Shown here one piece after another: positions 25,792 to 35,121 of a DNA stretch of 64,000 bases. The position numbers and the translations under genes are program-made. The stretch is from contig NZ_VIRM01000044.1 of NCBI RefSeq assembly GCF_006874475.1, positions 1-64,000 of the forward strand, written 5' to 3'. A model generated the notes under the pieces. That model ran no database searches, had not been told where the DNA came from, and saw only the letters and a program-made list of their open reading frames with translations. The DNA is from Microbispora hainanensis. Lineage in GTDB: Bacteria; Actinomycetota; Actinomycetes; Streptosporangiales; Streptosporangiaceae. Numbering within the stretch: position 1 is the first letter of the stretch; each line of letters starts with the position of its first letter.

Positions 25792-28068
25792 TCAGCCGGC
25801 GCGGAGCTCGGGGACCGGCGTGAAGCGCTCCTGCTCCAGCGCGTGCACCCTGGCCGCGCCAATGTCGAAGTAGAGGCCGGTGAGCTCCAGCTTCCCGGCC
25901 CGTACGAGCGTGTCCACGAACGGATGGGTCCGCAGGTTGTCGAGCTGCTGGATCACGTTGATCCGGCAGAGCCGGTCGAGCGGCCCGGCGTCGTCGTCAT
26001 GCGGCTCGGTGGCCACGAACCTGGCCAGGCTCTGCCGCCCGTGCCGCAGCCAGCTGCGCAGCGCGGGCAGGTCGGGCACCTCGCCCAGCAGGGCGGCCAT
26101 CGCGCCGCATCCCGAGTGTCCGCAGACCGTGATCGTGCGCACGTCGAGCACCTTCACGGCGTACTCGACGGTGGCCGCCACCGAGTCGTCGGCCGGGACG
26201 GCGCCGGCGCGCGGCACGAGATTGCCGATGTTGCGCAGCGTGAACAGGTCGCCCGGGCCGCTCGCGGTGATGATGTTGGGCACGATGCGCGAGTCGGCGC
26301 AGGTGATGAACAGGTGCGACGGCGACTGCTTGCGGGCCATGCGGTGCAGCACCGGGCGGACCATCGGGGCGGTCCTGCGCTGGAACTCCCGCGTCCCCTC
26401 CAGCAGATCGGGCACGCCCTGCGGCTCGCAGAGCACGGAGACGTCGTCGTGCTTCCCGCCGTCGGCCCCGATCACCGCGTAGGACCCGGTGTCCACGCCG
26501 CCGGCCGCCAGGGAACGGGAGCGGCGCCGGTAGGCCCAGGGCAGCCACCAGCGGTCGTGCCGGGGCGGAATCCTGGCCGGGAACAGGCGGACACCGTTGA
26601 TCGCGGCGGAGTACCACTCGGCGTGCGGCTCGTCCACGTCGATCACGCCACCGGTGCGTTCGTGCTCAAGCCGCCAGGCGTGCAGTGCCTCGAAGGCGGC
26701 GTTGTCCATGAAGTCGAGGTGCAGGTCGAGCTCGACCGCGGCCCCTGCGGGGATGCCGCGCAGCGCCTCGGTCAGCCGGGGTACGCCGAGGAACGTCAGC
26801 GATCCGGTGACGACGACCCGCCAGCGCCGCTCGCCCGTGGGCCGTACGTCGACCGAGACCCAGGCCAGGCGGCGCAGGGCGAGCAGGGCGGCCAGCCCGA
26901 GGCCGATCGCCACGCCCTCGGCCAGGCCGATCAGCACGACGCCGGCCATCGTCACGACGTAGACCGGCATCTCGCGGTGGTTGCGCAGGTTGCGGACGTG
27001 CCCGAGGTTGACCATCTGCACGCCGATGAACAGCAGCAGCGCCGCGAGCGCCTCCAGGGGGATCAGCGCGATCATCCAGGCGAAGACCGCGGTGAACAGC
27101 AGCACCCACACCCCGTGGAGCACCGAGGACCAGCGGCTGCGGGCGCCCGCCCGCGCGTTGGTGGTGGTGCGTACGACGACGCCCGACACCGGAAGGCCGC
27201 CGAGGGCGCCGGACACCATGTTCGCCACGCCCTGCGCCGTGAGGTCGCGGTCGAGGTCGGCGCGGGGACCGTCGTGCAGGCGGTTGGACGCCACGCAGGT
27301 CAGCAGCGACTCCACCCCCGCGAGGAGGGCGACGAGGAGGACGGCTCCGGCGATCGCGTGCCAGTCGCCCTCCGGCATCAGAGGTCCCTGGACGGAGGAG
27401 AACCCGCCCCTGAGGTCCACCTTCGTCAGATTCCAGCCCGACACCGCCGCCGTCAGCGTGGCGATCATCAGCGCGGCGAGCGGCGCGGGCACGGCGCGCA
27501 GCCGGGGGATCCGGCCCCACACGAGCAGGACCCCGATCGTCAGCACGCCGATCACGACGGCGTGCGTGTGGTTGTCGAGGATCTGGGCAGGCAGTTCGAG
27601 CACGTTCTCCAGCGCGGAGCGCTGCGGCGAACCGCCGAGCACGATGTGCAGCTGGGACAGCGCGATCACCACGCCGACCCCGGCGAGCATGCCGTGGACG
27701 ACCGCGGGGGAGACCCCGAGCGCCGCCCGCGCCACCTTCAGCCCGCCGAGCGCCAGCTGGAGCAGGCCGGCCATCACGGTGATGGCGCACGTGGCACGCC
27801 AGCCGTAGGTGTGGACCAGCTCGGCGACCACCAGGGACAGACCCGCGGCCGGCCCGCTGACCTGGACGGCGGAGCCGCCGAGGGCGCCGGCCACCACGCC
27901 GCCGACCACGGCGGCGACGAGCCCGGCCGCCACAGGCGCACCGGACGCTACCGCGATGCCGAGCGACAGCGGCACCGCCACCAGGAAGACCACCAGCGAT
28001 GCGGGCACGTCATGCCGGAGTACGGACCTCCAGTTACCCGGCGCAATCGTCTCGTCACTGATTGTCAT
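25792..28068 (-). CDS. SulP anion transporter fused to beta-carbonic anhydrase
   Basis: A 758-residue fusion. The SulP permease core spans about 12-420 (VPASLVVFLVAVPLSLGIA at the first helices), a STAS-like domain about 435-515, and a beta-class carbonic anhydrase about 555-750. The zinc ligands are all present: Cys near 590 in CADSR with its Asp-Arg dyad, His near 651 and Cys near 654 in GHSGCGAM. The logical role is bicarbonate uptake coupled to CO2/HCO3- interconversion at the membrane, as proposed for such fusions. There is no Shine-Dalgarno; a TATTGT -10 lies 6 nt before the ATG inside a perfect palindrome. Confidence 0.92.
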   Translation of the reverse strand: MTISDETIAPGNWRSVLRHDVPASLVVFLVAVPLSLGIAVASGAPVAAGLVAAVVGGVVAGALGGSAVQVSGPAAGLSLVVAELVHTYGWRATCAITVMAGLLQLALGGLKVARAALGVSPAVVHGMLAGVGVVIALSQLHIVLGGSPQRSALENVLELPAQILDNHTHAVVIGVLTIGVLLVWGRIPRLRAVPAPLAALMIATLTAAVSGWNLTKVDLRGGFSSVQGPLMPEGDWHAIAGAVLLVALLAGVESLLTCVASNRLHDGPRADLDRDLTAQGVANMVSGALGGLPVSGVVVRTTTNARAGARSRWSSVLHGVWVLLFTAVFAWMIALIPLEALAALLLFIGVQMVNLGHVRNLRNHREMPVYVVTMAGVVLIGLAEGVAIGLGLAALLALRRLAWVSVDVRPTGERRWRVVVTGSLTFLGVPRLTEALRGIPAGAAVELDLHLDFMDNAAFEALHAWRLEHERTGGVIDVDEPHAEWYSAAINGVRLFPARIPPRHDRWWLPWAYRRRSRSLAAGGVDTGSYAVIGADGGKHDDVSVLCEPQGVPDLLEGTREFQRRTAPMVRPVLHRMARKQSPSHLFITCADSRIVPNIITASGPGDLFTLRNIGNLVPRAGAVPADDSVAATVEYAVKVLDVRTITVCGHSGCGAMAALLGEVPDLPALRSWLRHGRQSLARFVATEPHDDDAGPLDRLCRINVIQQLDNLRTHPFVDTLVRAGKLELTGLYFDIGAARVHALEQERFTPVPELRAG

Positions 28069-28070
28069 GG

Positions 28071-28087
28071 GCTGACAATATGTCAGC
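28071..28087 (-). promoter_or_regulatory. Palindromic operator over leaderless -10
   Basis: GCTGACA-ATA-TGTCAGC is a perfect 7-bp inverted repeat with a 3-nt centre. On the minus strand it contains TATTGT (28075-28080), which ends 6 nt before the ATG of the SulP-CA gene. A bound regulator would cover the -10. Confidence 0.55.
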
Positions 28088-28121
28088 CGCGGAGACCGTC
28101 ACCAGGCAGACAACGGGAAAA

Positions 28122-30125
28122 TCACCGGTAGTAGTCGGGATAATCACTCTCCGGGTCGCGGTGGCGGCTGCCCCGCCGCCGCCCGGTCGCCGAGGTGGGT
28201 GCGTCGCCGTAGACCTCGTCGTAGGCGGGCCAGCTTCCGCCGGCGTCCTGCTGCTGCTCGGGCCACGACGGATGGGTGCCGCCGTACCCCTGCTGCTGCT
28301 GGTCGTAGCCGTACTGGCTCTGCCCCGACGGCGCGTCGTAGCCCGCCGACTCGTACGGCGAAGCGGTCGCGGGGGCCGAGCCGGTCACCGTGTCGGAGGC
28401 GTCGATCGTCGCCCAGCCCGTGCTCACCTCGTAGGACGGGGTGGAGGGCGCGGCGGGCGACGGCGGCTGCGCGGCGGCCGGGTAGCCGCCCTCCGCCGGG
28501 TAGGTGGACGCGTAGCCGTCGTAGGAGGGGGTCTGGTAGGTCTCCGCGTTCGGCCAGGGGGACGCGCCGCGCGGCGGCTCCGGGTCGTCGAGCACGTCAT
28601 GGGCGTTCGGCCAGGAGGAGGAGCCCGTCGTGGGGGTGGCGGCGACCGGCGGGTAGCTGCCCGCGACCGGCCAGCCGGGGTCGGTGGCGCCGCCGGCCTC
28701 GGGGCCGGTCACCGCCGGGTTGGGCGGGTACGACGCCGAGGCGTCGGCCGCGCGGAACGGGCCCGTCGCGGTGCGGGACGAGTCGTAGGCGTCGGACCGG
28801 GGCGTCTCGTAGCTCGTCGCCGCCCAGGCGTCGAAGGAGCCGCCGGTCGCGCGGGGCGCGGGGTCGGCGAGGGCGTCGGCAGGCGAGGCGGCGGGCGCCG
28901 CGGCCTCGAACGCGCCGCTGGTGCGGGCCGGGTCGTACGAGCCGGTGGCGAACGACCCGGTGGCCGGGATGGAGGAGGACGGTGTGTCGTAGCCGCCGGT
29001 CGCGCGGACGTCGGAGGAGCCCGCGCCGCCCTGCGCGGCGAACGGCCCGGTGGCCGCGGGCGAGTCGTAGGAGGGCGCGCCGAACGGGCCGGTGCTCGCC
29101 GCGATCCCCAGCGGGTCGGCGGCCGGCTGCGTGCCGTACGAGCCGGTGCCGGGGGACGACGGGAACGAGCCCGTGGAACGCCGGCTGTCGTAGGAGCCGC
29201 CCGGCTGACCCGCCTCGCCGGCGGTGGACGCGGCGGCGGCGCGGCGGGCCGCGGCCCGCGACGACCGGCCGGACCTGCTCGGCCTGCGGGTGGACGCGCC
29301 CGGCGAACCCGGAGTGCCCGCGGCGCCCGGCGTGCCCGGCTGGGGCCCGGCGGCCGCGAAGGGGTCGCTCGCGGCGGACGCGGGGGCGCCGCTCACCGCG
29401 GGGGAGTCGAACGGGCCGGTCGTGCGGCTCGCGTCGAAGGGACCGGTCGTGGGGGAGCCGGCCGGAGCGGCGGCCGCGTCGAGCAGGTCGGGCGTCGGCG
29501 CGGAGAAGGTGACGGTCTTCTGGTCGGCGATGGCCGAGGCGGAGACGGGGGCGGCGGGACGCGCGGGCTCGTCGGCGCCGGAGCGGCGGGGGCGGTTCGG
29601 ACGGGAGGGCAGGGGAGCCTGCACGGTCGCGGCGTCGGGGCCGGCCCCCTTGGCCGCGGCGCCGGGCGCGCCCGCGGGCTCGTCCACCGGCCGGGGGGTG
29701 GCCATCTTCGCGGCGATCGTCCCCCCGAAGCCGCCGTCGTCGGCGCGTACGCGCGACCAGTAGTCGTCGTCGTAGTCGTCGGCCTCGCCCCACTCGTCCA
29801 CGCCGCGCTTTCCGCGGGCAGCGGCGGGCTGTTTGCCGCCGCGCTGGGCGGGACGCGCCGCCTGACGCCCGCCGGGGCGGGGGGCGGGGCGCGGTGCGGG
29901 CTTCTGCTTCTCCGGCTCCTCGAAGGCGTCGAACCCCTTGGGGAAGCTCTCGAAGAACGTCTCCTCGGCGGGCCGCCGGGGCTTGGGGCCCTTGTTCTCG
30001 GCCATCGCCTTGATGCGCTCGGCGGAGAGAGCACTCTCCCTGCGGTTCATCGACCGCATGCCCAGCGCCACGACCAGCAGCACGAGAAGCACGACGGCGA
30101 CAAGACCCGAAATGACCGCAGTCAT
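28122..30125 (-). CDS. Membrane-anchored disordered protein with TGPF motifs
   Basis: A 667-residue protein with one N-terminal helix (about 4-23), a short basic juxtamembrane segment, and then about 620 residues of low complexity rich in Ala, Pro, Ser, Gly, Thr, Asp and Tyr. The motif T-G-P-F or T-G-S-F/Y recurs about ten times (for example TTGPFD twice, STGSF, STGPF, ATGPF), often after SYDS-type segments. No enzymatic domain is seen. The topology suggests a cytoplasmic scaffold tethered to the membrane, with the motif as a short linear interaction or phosphorylation site. GAGGG lies about 8 nt before the ATG. Tools may mislabel it as IF-2-like because of composition. Confidence 0.7.
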   Translation of the reverse strand: MTAVISGLVAVVLLVLLVVALGMRSMNRRESALSAERIKAMAENKGPKPRRPAEETFFESFPKGFDAFEEPEKQKPAPRPAPRPGGRQAARPAQRGGKQPAAARGKRGVDEWGEADDYDDDYWSRVRADDGGFGGTIAAKMATPRPVDEPAGAPGAAAKGAGPDAATVQAPLPSRPNRPRRSGADEPARPAAPVSASAIADQKTVTFSAPTPDLLDAAAAPAGSPTTGPFDASRTTGPFDSPAVSGAPASAASDPFAAAGPQPGTPGAAGTPGSPGASTRRPSRSGRSSRAAARRAAAASTAGEAGQPGGSYDSRRSTGSFPSSPGTGSYGTQPAADPLGIAASTGPFGAPSYDSPAATGPFAAQGGAGSSDVRATGGYDTPSSSIPATGSFATGSYDPARTSGAFEAAAPAASPADALADPAPRATGGSFDAWAATSYETPRSDAYDSSRTATGPFRAADASASYPPNPAVTGPEAGGATDPGWPVAGSYPPVAATPTTGSSSWPNAHDVLDDPEPPRGASPWPNAETYQTPSYDGYASTYPAEGGYPAAAQPPSPAAPSTPSYEVSTGWATIDASDTVTGSAPATASPYESAGYDAPSGQSQYGYDQQQQGYGGTHPSWPEQQQDAGGSWPAYDEVYGDAPTSATGRRRGSRHRDPESDYPDYYR

Positions 30126-30229
30126 AGCACCACCCTCAAGGCCATGGCCTTTCTGCGGCGCCGGTGAGATCGCGCGGCCATCGACGCGACCTGCCCCCTC
30201 TGGTCACCTGCGCTCAGCAATTGGATCCG

Positions 30230-30259
30230 ATTCTGCTCGACCACAATGACCGTTGTCAC
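30230..30259 (-). promoter_or_regulatory. Candidate promoter GTGACA-N18-CAGAAT
   Basis: Minus strand: -35 GTGACA (30254-30259), 18-bp spacer, -10 CAGAAT (30230-30235), about 105 nt upstream of the disordered membrane protein start. Confidence 0.35.
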
Positions 30260-30308
30260 ACCCTAGGTGAAGATTGGTGTAGCACGACTACCTCCGGTGC
30301 TCAGCATG

Positions 30309-30854
30309 TCACTCGATCGTGTTCGCCGTGAGGCGCCCACGGGCGATGGTGTGACTCGCGATGCCCTCCAGGGTCTCCGCGAGGTCGGCGCCCTGCTTCA
30401 GGTCGAGCTTCGCGTTCAGTGCGTAGACAGTGAAACGGTAGCTGCCGTCGGCCCGGCATGGGGGCGCATAGCCCACCTTCCCGCTCGAGGTTCTGCCCTG
30501 CCGGGCGCCTCGGGGGACGTCGTTCATGCCCAGCTCGGTCGTCGCGGGGTCGATGTCGAACACCACCCAGTGCACCTCCGGGCCACTGCGGGGACTGTTG
30601 TCGTCGACCACGAGGGCCACCGACTCGGCGCCCGACGTGCCCGACCAGCGAAGAGGCGGGTTGCCCTGCCCCCCCTTACAGGAGTAGTCGTCCGGCAGGG
30701 GGGCGCCGTCGCGGAACTGCGGGCTCGACACGTTGATGACGTCGAGGTTCCTCGGCGATCCCCCGCCCAGGATTCCGCAGCCCGACGCGGCCAGCGTGAG
30801 AGCCGTCACCGTGACGGCGGCTCGCGCGACCGCTGATTTTCTCGGCGACCCCAT
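30309..30854 (-). CDS. YbhB/YbcL (PEBP-like) lipoprotein
   Basis: A 181-residue exported lipoprotein. The signal ends in a lipobox, LAASGC, at about 27 so the mature protein would be membrane-anchored by Cys. The rest is the bacterial Raf-kinase-inhibitor-like / PEBP fold: SPQFRDGAPLPDDYSCKG, the NPPLRWSG segment, the VHWVVFDI strand with the ligand-pocket His, and the late YRFTVYALN strand. Family function in bacteria is not settled (ligand binding or phosphatidylethanolamine-related). The ATG at 30854 gives a normal signal peptide; TAGCAT 8 nt upstream indicates a leaderless transcript. It is divergent from the AfsR-type gene. Confidence 0.88.
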   Translation of the reverse strand: MGSPRKSAVARAAVTVTALTLAASGCGILGGGSPRNLDVINVSSPQFRDGAPLPDDYSCKGGQGNPPLRWSGTSGAESVALVVDDNSPRSGPEVHWVVFDIDPATTELGMNDVPRGARQGRTSSGKVGYAPPCRADGSYRFTVYALNAKLDLKQGADLAETLEGIASHTIARGRLTANTIE

Positions 30855-30862
30855 GCCCGATG

Positions 30863-30868
30863 ATGCTA
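30863..30868 (-). promoter_or_regulatory. -10 element TAGCAT, leaderless start
   Basis: On the minus strand TAGCAT ends 8 nt before the ATG at 30854. No convincing -35. Confidence 0.4.
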
Positions 30869-31059
30869 CGCGGATTGGACAGGTGCCCCGACCGGATCGC
30901 GGTGATCCGTACCGATGACCGGGCCGCTGCGAGCCGCTGACCTCCGTGTTTGTCCGAATCCACTCGTATGCGTCGAGGACCGTCAAGTGGGGATGTGCGG
31001 CCCTGGGCGCCCTTATCCGCCACAATTTAGGCATGCAGGGGGACACGCCGGGATCGGGC

Positions 31060-34000
31060 ATGAGCTTCGCCGTTCTGGGCCCCCTCGACGTACGGCGCGA
31101 CGGGCGGCCGATCGAGGTCGGCGGGCAACGGCTGCGGGCCCTGCTGACGCTCCTGCTGCTGGACGCCGGCCGCACCGTCTCCACCGAGGCGCTCGTGGCG
31201 GGGGTGTGGGACGACCGCCCGCCGAGCGGCGTGGGGAACGCCCTGCAGGCGCTGGTGTCCCGGCTGCGGGCCACGGTCGGCCGCGACCTGGTGGCCGGTG
31301 GGCCGTCCGGCTACCGCCTGGCCGTCTCTCCCGACCAGGTGGACCTCCATCTGTTCGCCCGCCTGGCGCGGGAGGGCGCCGCCGCGCTGGCCGCCGGCGA
31401 TCCGGGCCGCGCCGCCGGCCTGCTGCGTGAGGCGCTCGGGCTGTGGCGCGGAGCTCCGCTGACCGACCTGCCGTACGCCGAGGTCGAGGTGGCCCGGCTG
31501 GAGGAGCTCAGGCAGGCGGCGACGGAGGACAGGATCGAGGCGGAGCTGGCCCTGGGACGGCACGCCGGCCTCGTCTCGGAGCTGCGGCTGCTCGTCACCG
31601 CCCACCCGCTCAGGGAACGGCCGTACGGCCAGCTCATGCGTGCTCTCTACGGAGCGGGCCGCCGGGTCGAGGCGCTCGCCGCCTACGAGGAGGCCCGGTC
31701 GGTGTTCGCCGACCGGCTCGGGGCCGACCCCTCGCCCGCGCTGGCCGAGCTCCACCTCGCGATGCTGAGGGGCGAGCCCGCCGGGGAAGAAACCCGGCCG
31801 CCCCCGGGCCTCACCCCGGCGTCGCAGGAACTCCTCGGAGTGGCGCAGGCGCCGCCGCGCGCCGCGCGGCGAGGCAACCTGAGAGCCCGGCTGACCAGCT
31901 TCGTCGGCCGGGACGGCGACGTCGGCAGGATCGGCGCGCTCCTCGCCGCCGACCGCCTGGTCACACTGCTCGGCCCGGGCGGGGCGGGCAAGACGAGGCT
32001 GGCGGTGGAATCCGCCGAGGCGATCGCCGCGCGGGTGCCCGGCGGCGTGTGGCTGGTCGAGCTCGCGCCGGTCAGCGGCGCGACAGAGGTGGCGCAGGCC
32101 GCCCTCACCGCGCTCGGCCTGCGCGACACCGGCCTGGTGCCGGTGCGCGCGGTGCCCGCCATGCCGGGCGGTCCGGGCGGCGGGGAGGCCGACCCGGTGG
32201 CCCGGCTCGTCGCCGCTCTGTCGGCGCGCGACACGCTGATCGTGCTGGACAACTGCGAGCACGTGGTCGAGCAGGCCGCCGTGCTCGCCGACCGGCTCCT
32301 CGCCGAGTGCCCCGGCCTGCGCATCCTGGCCACCAGCAGGGAGCCGCTCGGCATCACCGGTGAGAGGCTGTGGCCGGTCGGGCCGCTCGACGCCGATCAC
32401 GCCGTGCGGCTGTTCGCCGAGCGGGCGGCCGCCGTACGGCCCGGCTACCTCGTGGACGGTGAGCGCGACGCCGTCGAGCGCATCTGCCGCGAGCTCGACG
32501 GCATGCCGCTCGCCATCGAACTGGCCGCCGCCCGGCTCCGCACGCTGTCGGCCGGGCAGGTCGCCGACCGGCTCGGCGACCGGTTCCGCCTGCTCACCGC
32601 CGGGAGCCGTACGGCGATGCCTCGCCACCAGACGCTCCGCGCGGTCGTGGAGTGGAGCTGGGACCTGCTCGACGCCGGCGAACGCGTGCTCGCGGCGCGG
32701 CTGGCGGTGTTCGCGGGCGGGGCCACACTGGAGGCCGCCGAGCAGGTCTGCGAGGGCGACGTCGACGTGCTCGGCAGGCTGGTGGACAAGTCGCTGGTCG
32801 TGTTCGACGGCGGCCGCTACCGCATGCTGGCGACGATCAAGGCGTACGCCGCGGAGCGCCTGGCGGAGTCGGGCGACGAGCGGACGGTGCGGCTCGCCCA
32901 CGCCGAGTTCTTCGCCCGCCTCGCCGAGACCGCCGAGCCGCACCTGCGCGGGGCGGAGCAGATCGAGTGGCTGGCCCGGCTGTCGGCCGAACACGACAAC
33001 CTGTCGGCGGCCCTCAGATGGGCGTGCGAGGAGGCCGAGGCGGACCTCGCGCTGCGCCTGGTCGGCGGGCTCGGGTGGTATTGGTGGCTGTCCGGCCACC
33101 GGCTGGAGGGCGCCCAGCGCTCGGCGGAGGTGCTGGCCATCGCGGGCGACGACGCGGACCCCGCGCGGCTGGCGCTGGCCCACGCGGTGCACGGCATCAC
33201 GAGCGCGGGCGGCGAGGGGAACCTGGCGCAGGCCGGGCGGAGCCTGGCGGCCACGGTCCGCTACGCGCGCGAGGCCCGGGCTGCGCACCCGCTCGTGACG
33301 ATCGCGGTGCCGGTCATGTCGATGTTCACCGGTCTTCACGAGGAAGCGGAGTCCCGGCTGGAGCCGCTGCTGCGGCATCCCGACCCCTGGGTGGCCGCAT
33401 CCGGGCGCATCTTCCGTGCCAATCTGCACTTCAACTCGGGGCGTACGGGGGAGGGCGAGGCCGACCTGGTGCTCGCGCTCGACCAGTTCAGAACCATCGG
33501 AGACCGGTGGGGGGTCGGCAACTGCCTGAGCGTCCTCGCGGAGACGAACGCGATGCGCGGCGATCTCCAGGCGGCGGTGCCCGTCATGGAGGAGGCGATC
33601 GCGCTCCTTGAGGAGGTCGGGTCCGTCGAGGAGACGCCGTACCTGCGAACCCGCCTGGCCGTGACGCTGAACGCGACGGGCGACCGGCGGGCCGCCGAAG
33701 AGGTGCTGCGGGAGACCGAGCGGCTGTGCGACGCCACCGGCGACCCCATCGGGATGGCCGGGGTGCGGCACGTGCGAGGCGACCTCGCCCGGGCCGGCGG
33801 CGACCTCGACGCGGCGCGGCGTCACTACGACGAGGCCGTCCGGTTGCTGAGCTCCACGTGGACGATCCCGCAGTTCCAGGCGACGCTGACGACCTCGCTC
33901 GGCCTGCTGGCCGAGCAGGAGGGTGACGTCGCGGCGGCACGCGCCCTGCACGACAAGGCGCTGACCATCGCGGTGGAGAGCAACGACGCCCCGGTCATCG

Positions 34001-34242
34001 GGCATGTGCTCGTCGGGCACGCGGCGCTCGCCGCCCGCGACGGCGACCACGCGCGGGCCGCCGTCATCCTCGGTGGAGCGGACGCCGTCCGCGGGTTCGT
34101 CCACGGCCTGAGCGTCGACCACCGGAGGGTGGCCGACGCCGTGCGGGCCGCGCTCGGGCCCGAGGAGTTCGCCCGGTGCCGCGAGCGCGGGCGCGCCATG
34201 AGCCGGGACGAGGTCCTGGCCTTCGCATCCGCCGGGCCGTGA
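31060..34242 (+). CDS. AfsR/SARP-family regulator with NB-ARC and TPR
   Basis: A 1060-residue transcription regulator. Order: OmpR-like winged helix (about 1-90, FAVLGPLDVRRDGRPI), bacterial activator domain (about 95-240), AAA/NB-ARC ATPase (about 280-540, Walker A GPGGAGKT, Walker B TLIVLDNCEH, TSREPLGI sensor), then helical TPR-like repeats to the end (DAARRHYDEA-type units). AfsR-like proteins integrate signals by ATP hydrolysis and activate secondary metabolism or transport genes. Starts at 31060 and 31033 are both possible: 31060 begins right at the DNA-binding domain, whereas 31033 has CACAAT 6 nt upstream and might be leaderless. Its 3' end is 20 bp from the convergent ABC exporter genes. 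Confidence 0.9.
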   Translation: MSFAVLGPLDVRRDGRPIEVGGQRLRALLTLLLLDAGRTVSTEALVAGVWDDRPPSGVGNALQALVSRLRATVGRDLVAGGPSGYRLAVSPDQVDLHLFARLAREGAAALAAGDPGRAAGLLREALGLWRGAPLTDLPYAEVEVARLEELRQAATEDRIEAELALGRHAGLVSELRLLVTAHPLRERPYGQLMRALYGAGRRVEALAAYEEARSVFADRLGADPSPALAELHLAMLRGEPAGEETRPPPGLTPASQELLGVAQAPPRAARRGNLRARLTSFVGRDGDVGRIGALLAADRLVTLLGPGGAGKTRLAVESAEAIAARVPGGVWLVELAPVSGATEVAQAALTALGLRDTGLVPVRAVPAMPGGPGGGEADPVARLVAALSARDTLIVLDNCEHVVEQAAVLADRLLAECPGLRILATSREPLGITGERLWPVGPLDADHAVRLFAERAAAVRPGYLVDGERDAVERICRELDGMPLAIELAAARLRTLSAGQVADRLGDRFRLLTAGSRTAMPRHQTLRAVVEWSWDLLDAGERVLAARLAVFAGGATLEAAEQVCEGDVDVLGRLVDKSLVVFDGGRYRMLATIKAYAAERLAESGDERTVRLAHAEFFARLAETAEPHLRGAEQIEWLARLSAEHDNLSAALRWACEEAEADLALRLVGGLGWYWWLSGHRLEGAQRSAEVLAIAGDDADPARLALAHAVHGITSAGGEGNLAQAGRSLAATVRYAREARAAHPLVTIAVPVMSMFTGLHEEAESRLEPLLRHPDPWVAASGRIFRANLHFNSGRTGEGEADLVLALDQFRTIGDRWGVGNCLSVLAETNAMRGDLQAAVPVMEEAIALLEEVGSVEETPYLRTRLAVTLNATGDRRAAEEVLRETERLCDATGDPIGMAGVRHVRGDLARAGGDLDAARRHYDEAVRLLSSTWTIPQFQATLTTSLGLLAEQEGDVAAARALHDKALTIAVESNDAPVIGHVLVGHAALAARDGDHARAAVILGGADAVRGFVHGLSVDHRRVADAVRAALGPEEFARCRERGRAMSRDEVLAFASAGP

Positions 34243-34262
34243 GCCCCCCGGGTGCGGTGCTC

Positions 34263-35075
34263 TCAGGTGCGGTTGCGGAAGGCGCGGACGGCGAGCGGGG
34301 CGAAGACGACGACGATGCCCGCGGCCCACAGCAGCGAGACCGTGGCGTCCGGCGCGACCGGCCCGCCGCCCAGCAGGCCGCGTACGGCGTCCGCCAGGTG
34401 GCTGACCGGGTTGACCTCCACCCACTTCTGCAGCCAGGACGGCATCGTGTCGGTGGCGACGAAGGCGTTGCTGGTGAAGGTGATCGGCATCATCAGCGAG
34501 AACATCAGGATCTGCACCTTCTCCATGCTCGCCGCCGTGACCCCGGCCAGCACCGCCGTCCACGACATCGCGAGTGCGAACGTCAGCAGCAGCGCGAGCG
34601 CGCCGAGCACCCCGGCGATCCCCGTGTGCACGCGGAACCCGAGCACCAGGCCCAGCCCGAGGAAGAGGGCGAACGCCCACACCTGCTTCAGCGTGTCGGC
34701 GACGATGCGCCCGGCCAGAGGGGCGGAGCGGGAGATCGGCAGGCTGCGCAGCCGGTCGAACACGCCCTTCGTGATGTCGACGTTCAGCCCGACGGCCGTG
34801 GTCATGCTCGCGAACAGCATGTTCTGCGCGACCAGGCCGGGCAGCGCGAACTGCAGGTAGTCGCCCGTGGACCCCGCGATGGCGCCGCCGAAAACGTAGG
34901 TGAACAGCAGCAGGAACATGATCGGCTGCACGCTGAGGTCGATCAGCTCCATCGGGTTGTGCTTGATCTGCACCAGGCTCCGCCAGGCGAGCGTCGCCGT
35001 GTGACGCAGGGCCGCCCCGGCGCCCGGCCGGGAGGACGTCGCGACCGCGCGCGTGGTGTGGGTGATCGTGGTCAT
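34263..35075 (-). CDS. ABC-2 type exporter permease (DrrB-like)
   Basis: A 270-residue permease with six helices after an N-terminal cytoplasmic segment. Typical ABC-2 features are PIMFLLLFTYVFGG in the first helix region, LPGLVAQNMLFA and the conserved LRSLPISR coupling segment, and a final basic end. It pairs with the ATPase 46 bp upstream to form a DrrAB-like daunorubicin-resistance-type exporter. GAGGAG about 6 nt before the ATG at 35075 supports this start; the longer frame is arginine-rich and unlikely. The substrate is unknown; a self-made antibiotic or an incoming drug are the family options. Confidence 0.9.
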   Translation of the reverse strand: MTTITHTTRAVATSSRPGAGAALRHTATLAWRSLVQIKHNPMELIDLSVQPIMFLLLFTYVFGGAIAGSTGDYLQFALPGLVAQNMLFASMTTAVGLNVDITKGVFDRLRSLPISRSAPLAGRIVADTLKQVWAFALFLGLGLVLGFRVHTGIAGVLGALALLLTFALAMSWTAVLAGVTAASMEKVQILMFSLMMPITFTSNAFVATDTMPSWLQKWVEVNPVSHLADAVRGLLGGGPVAPDATVSLLWAAGIVVVFAPLAVRAFRNRT

Positions 35076-35121
35076 CTGCTCTCCTCGTCGCATCGTGCGT
35101 CCTGTGGCTCCCGTCGCGGCC

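Noticed and set aside
23716..28131. 1471-codon plus-strand open frame
   Set aside because: Spans three real minus-strand genes (MazF-like, epimerase, SulP-CA) with recognisable motifs; low-complexity antisense frame.
28122..30125. Translation initiation factor IF-2
   Set aside because: Similarity is only low-complexity Pro/Ala composition; there is no GTPase domain and there is a membrane helix.
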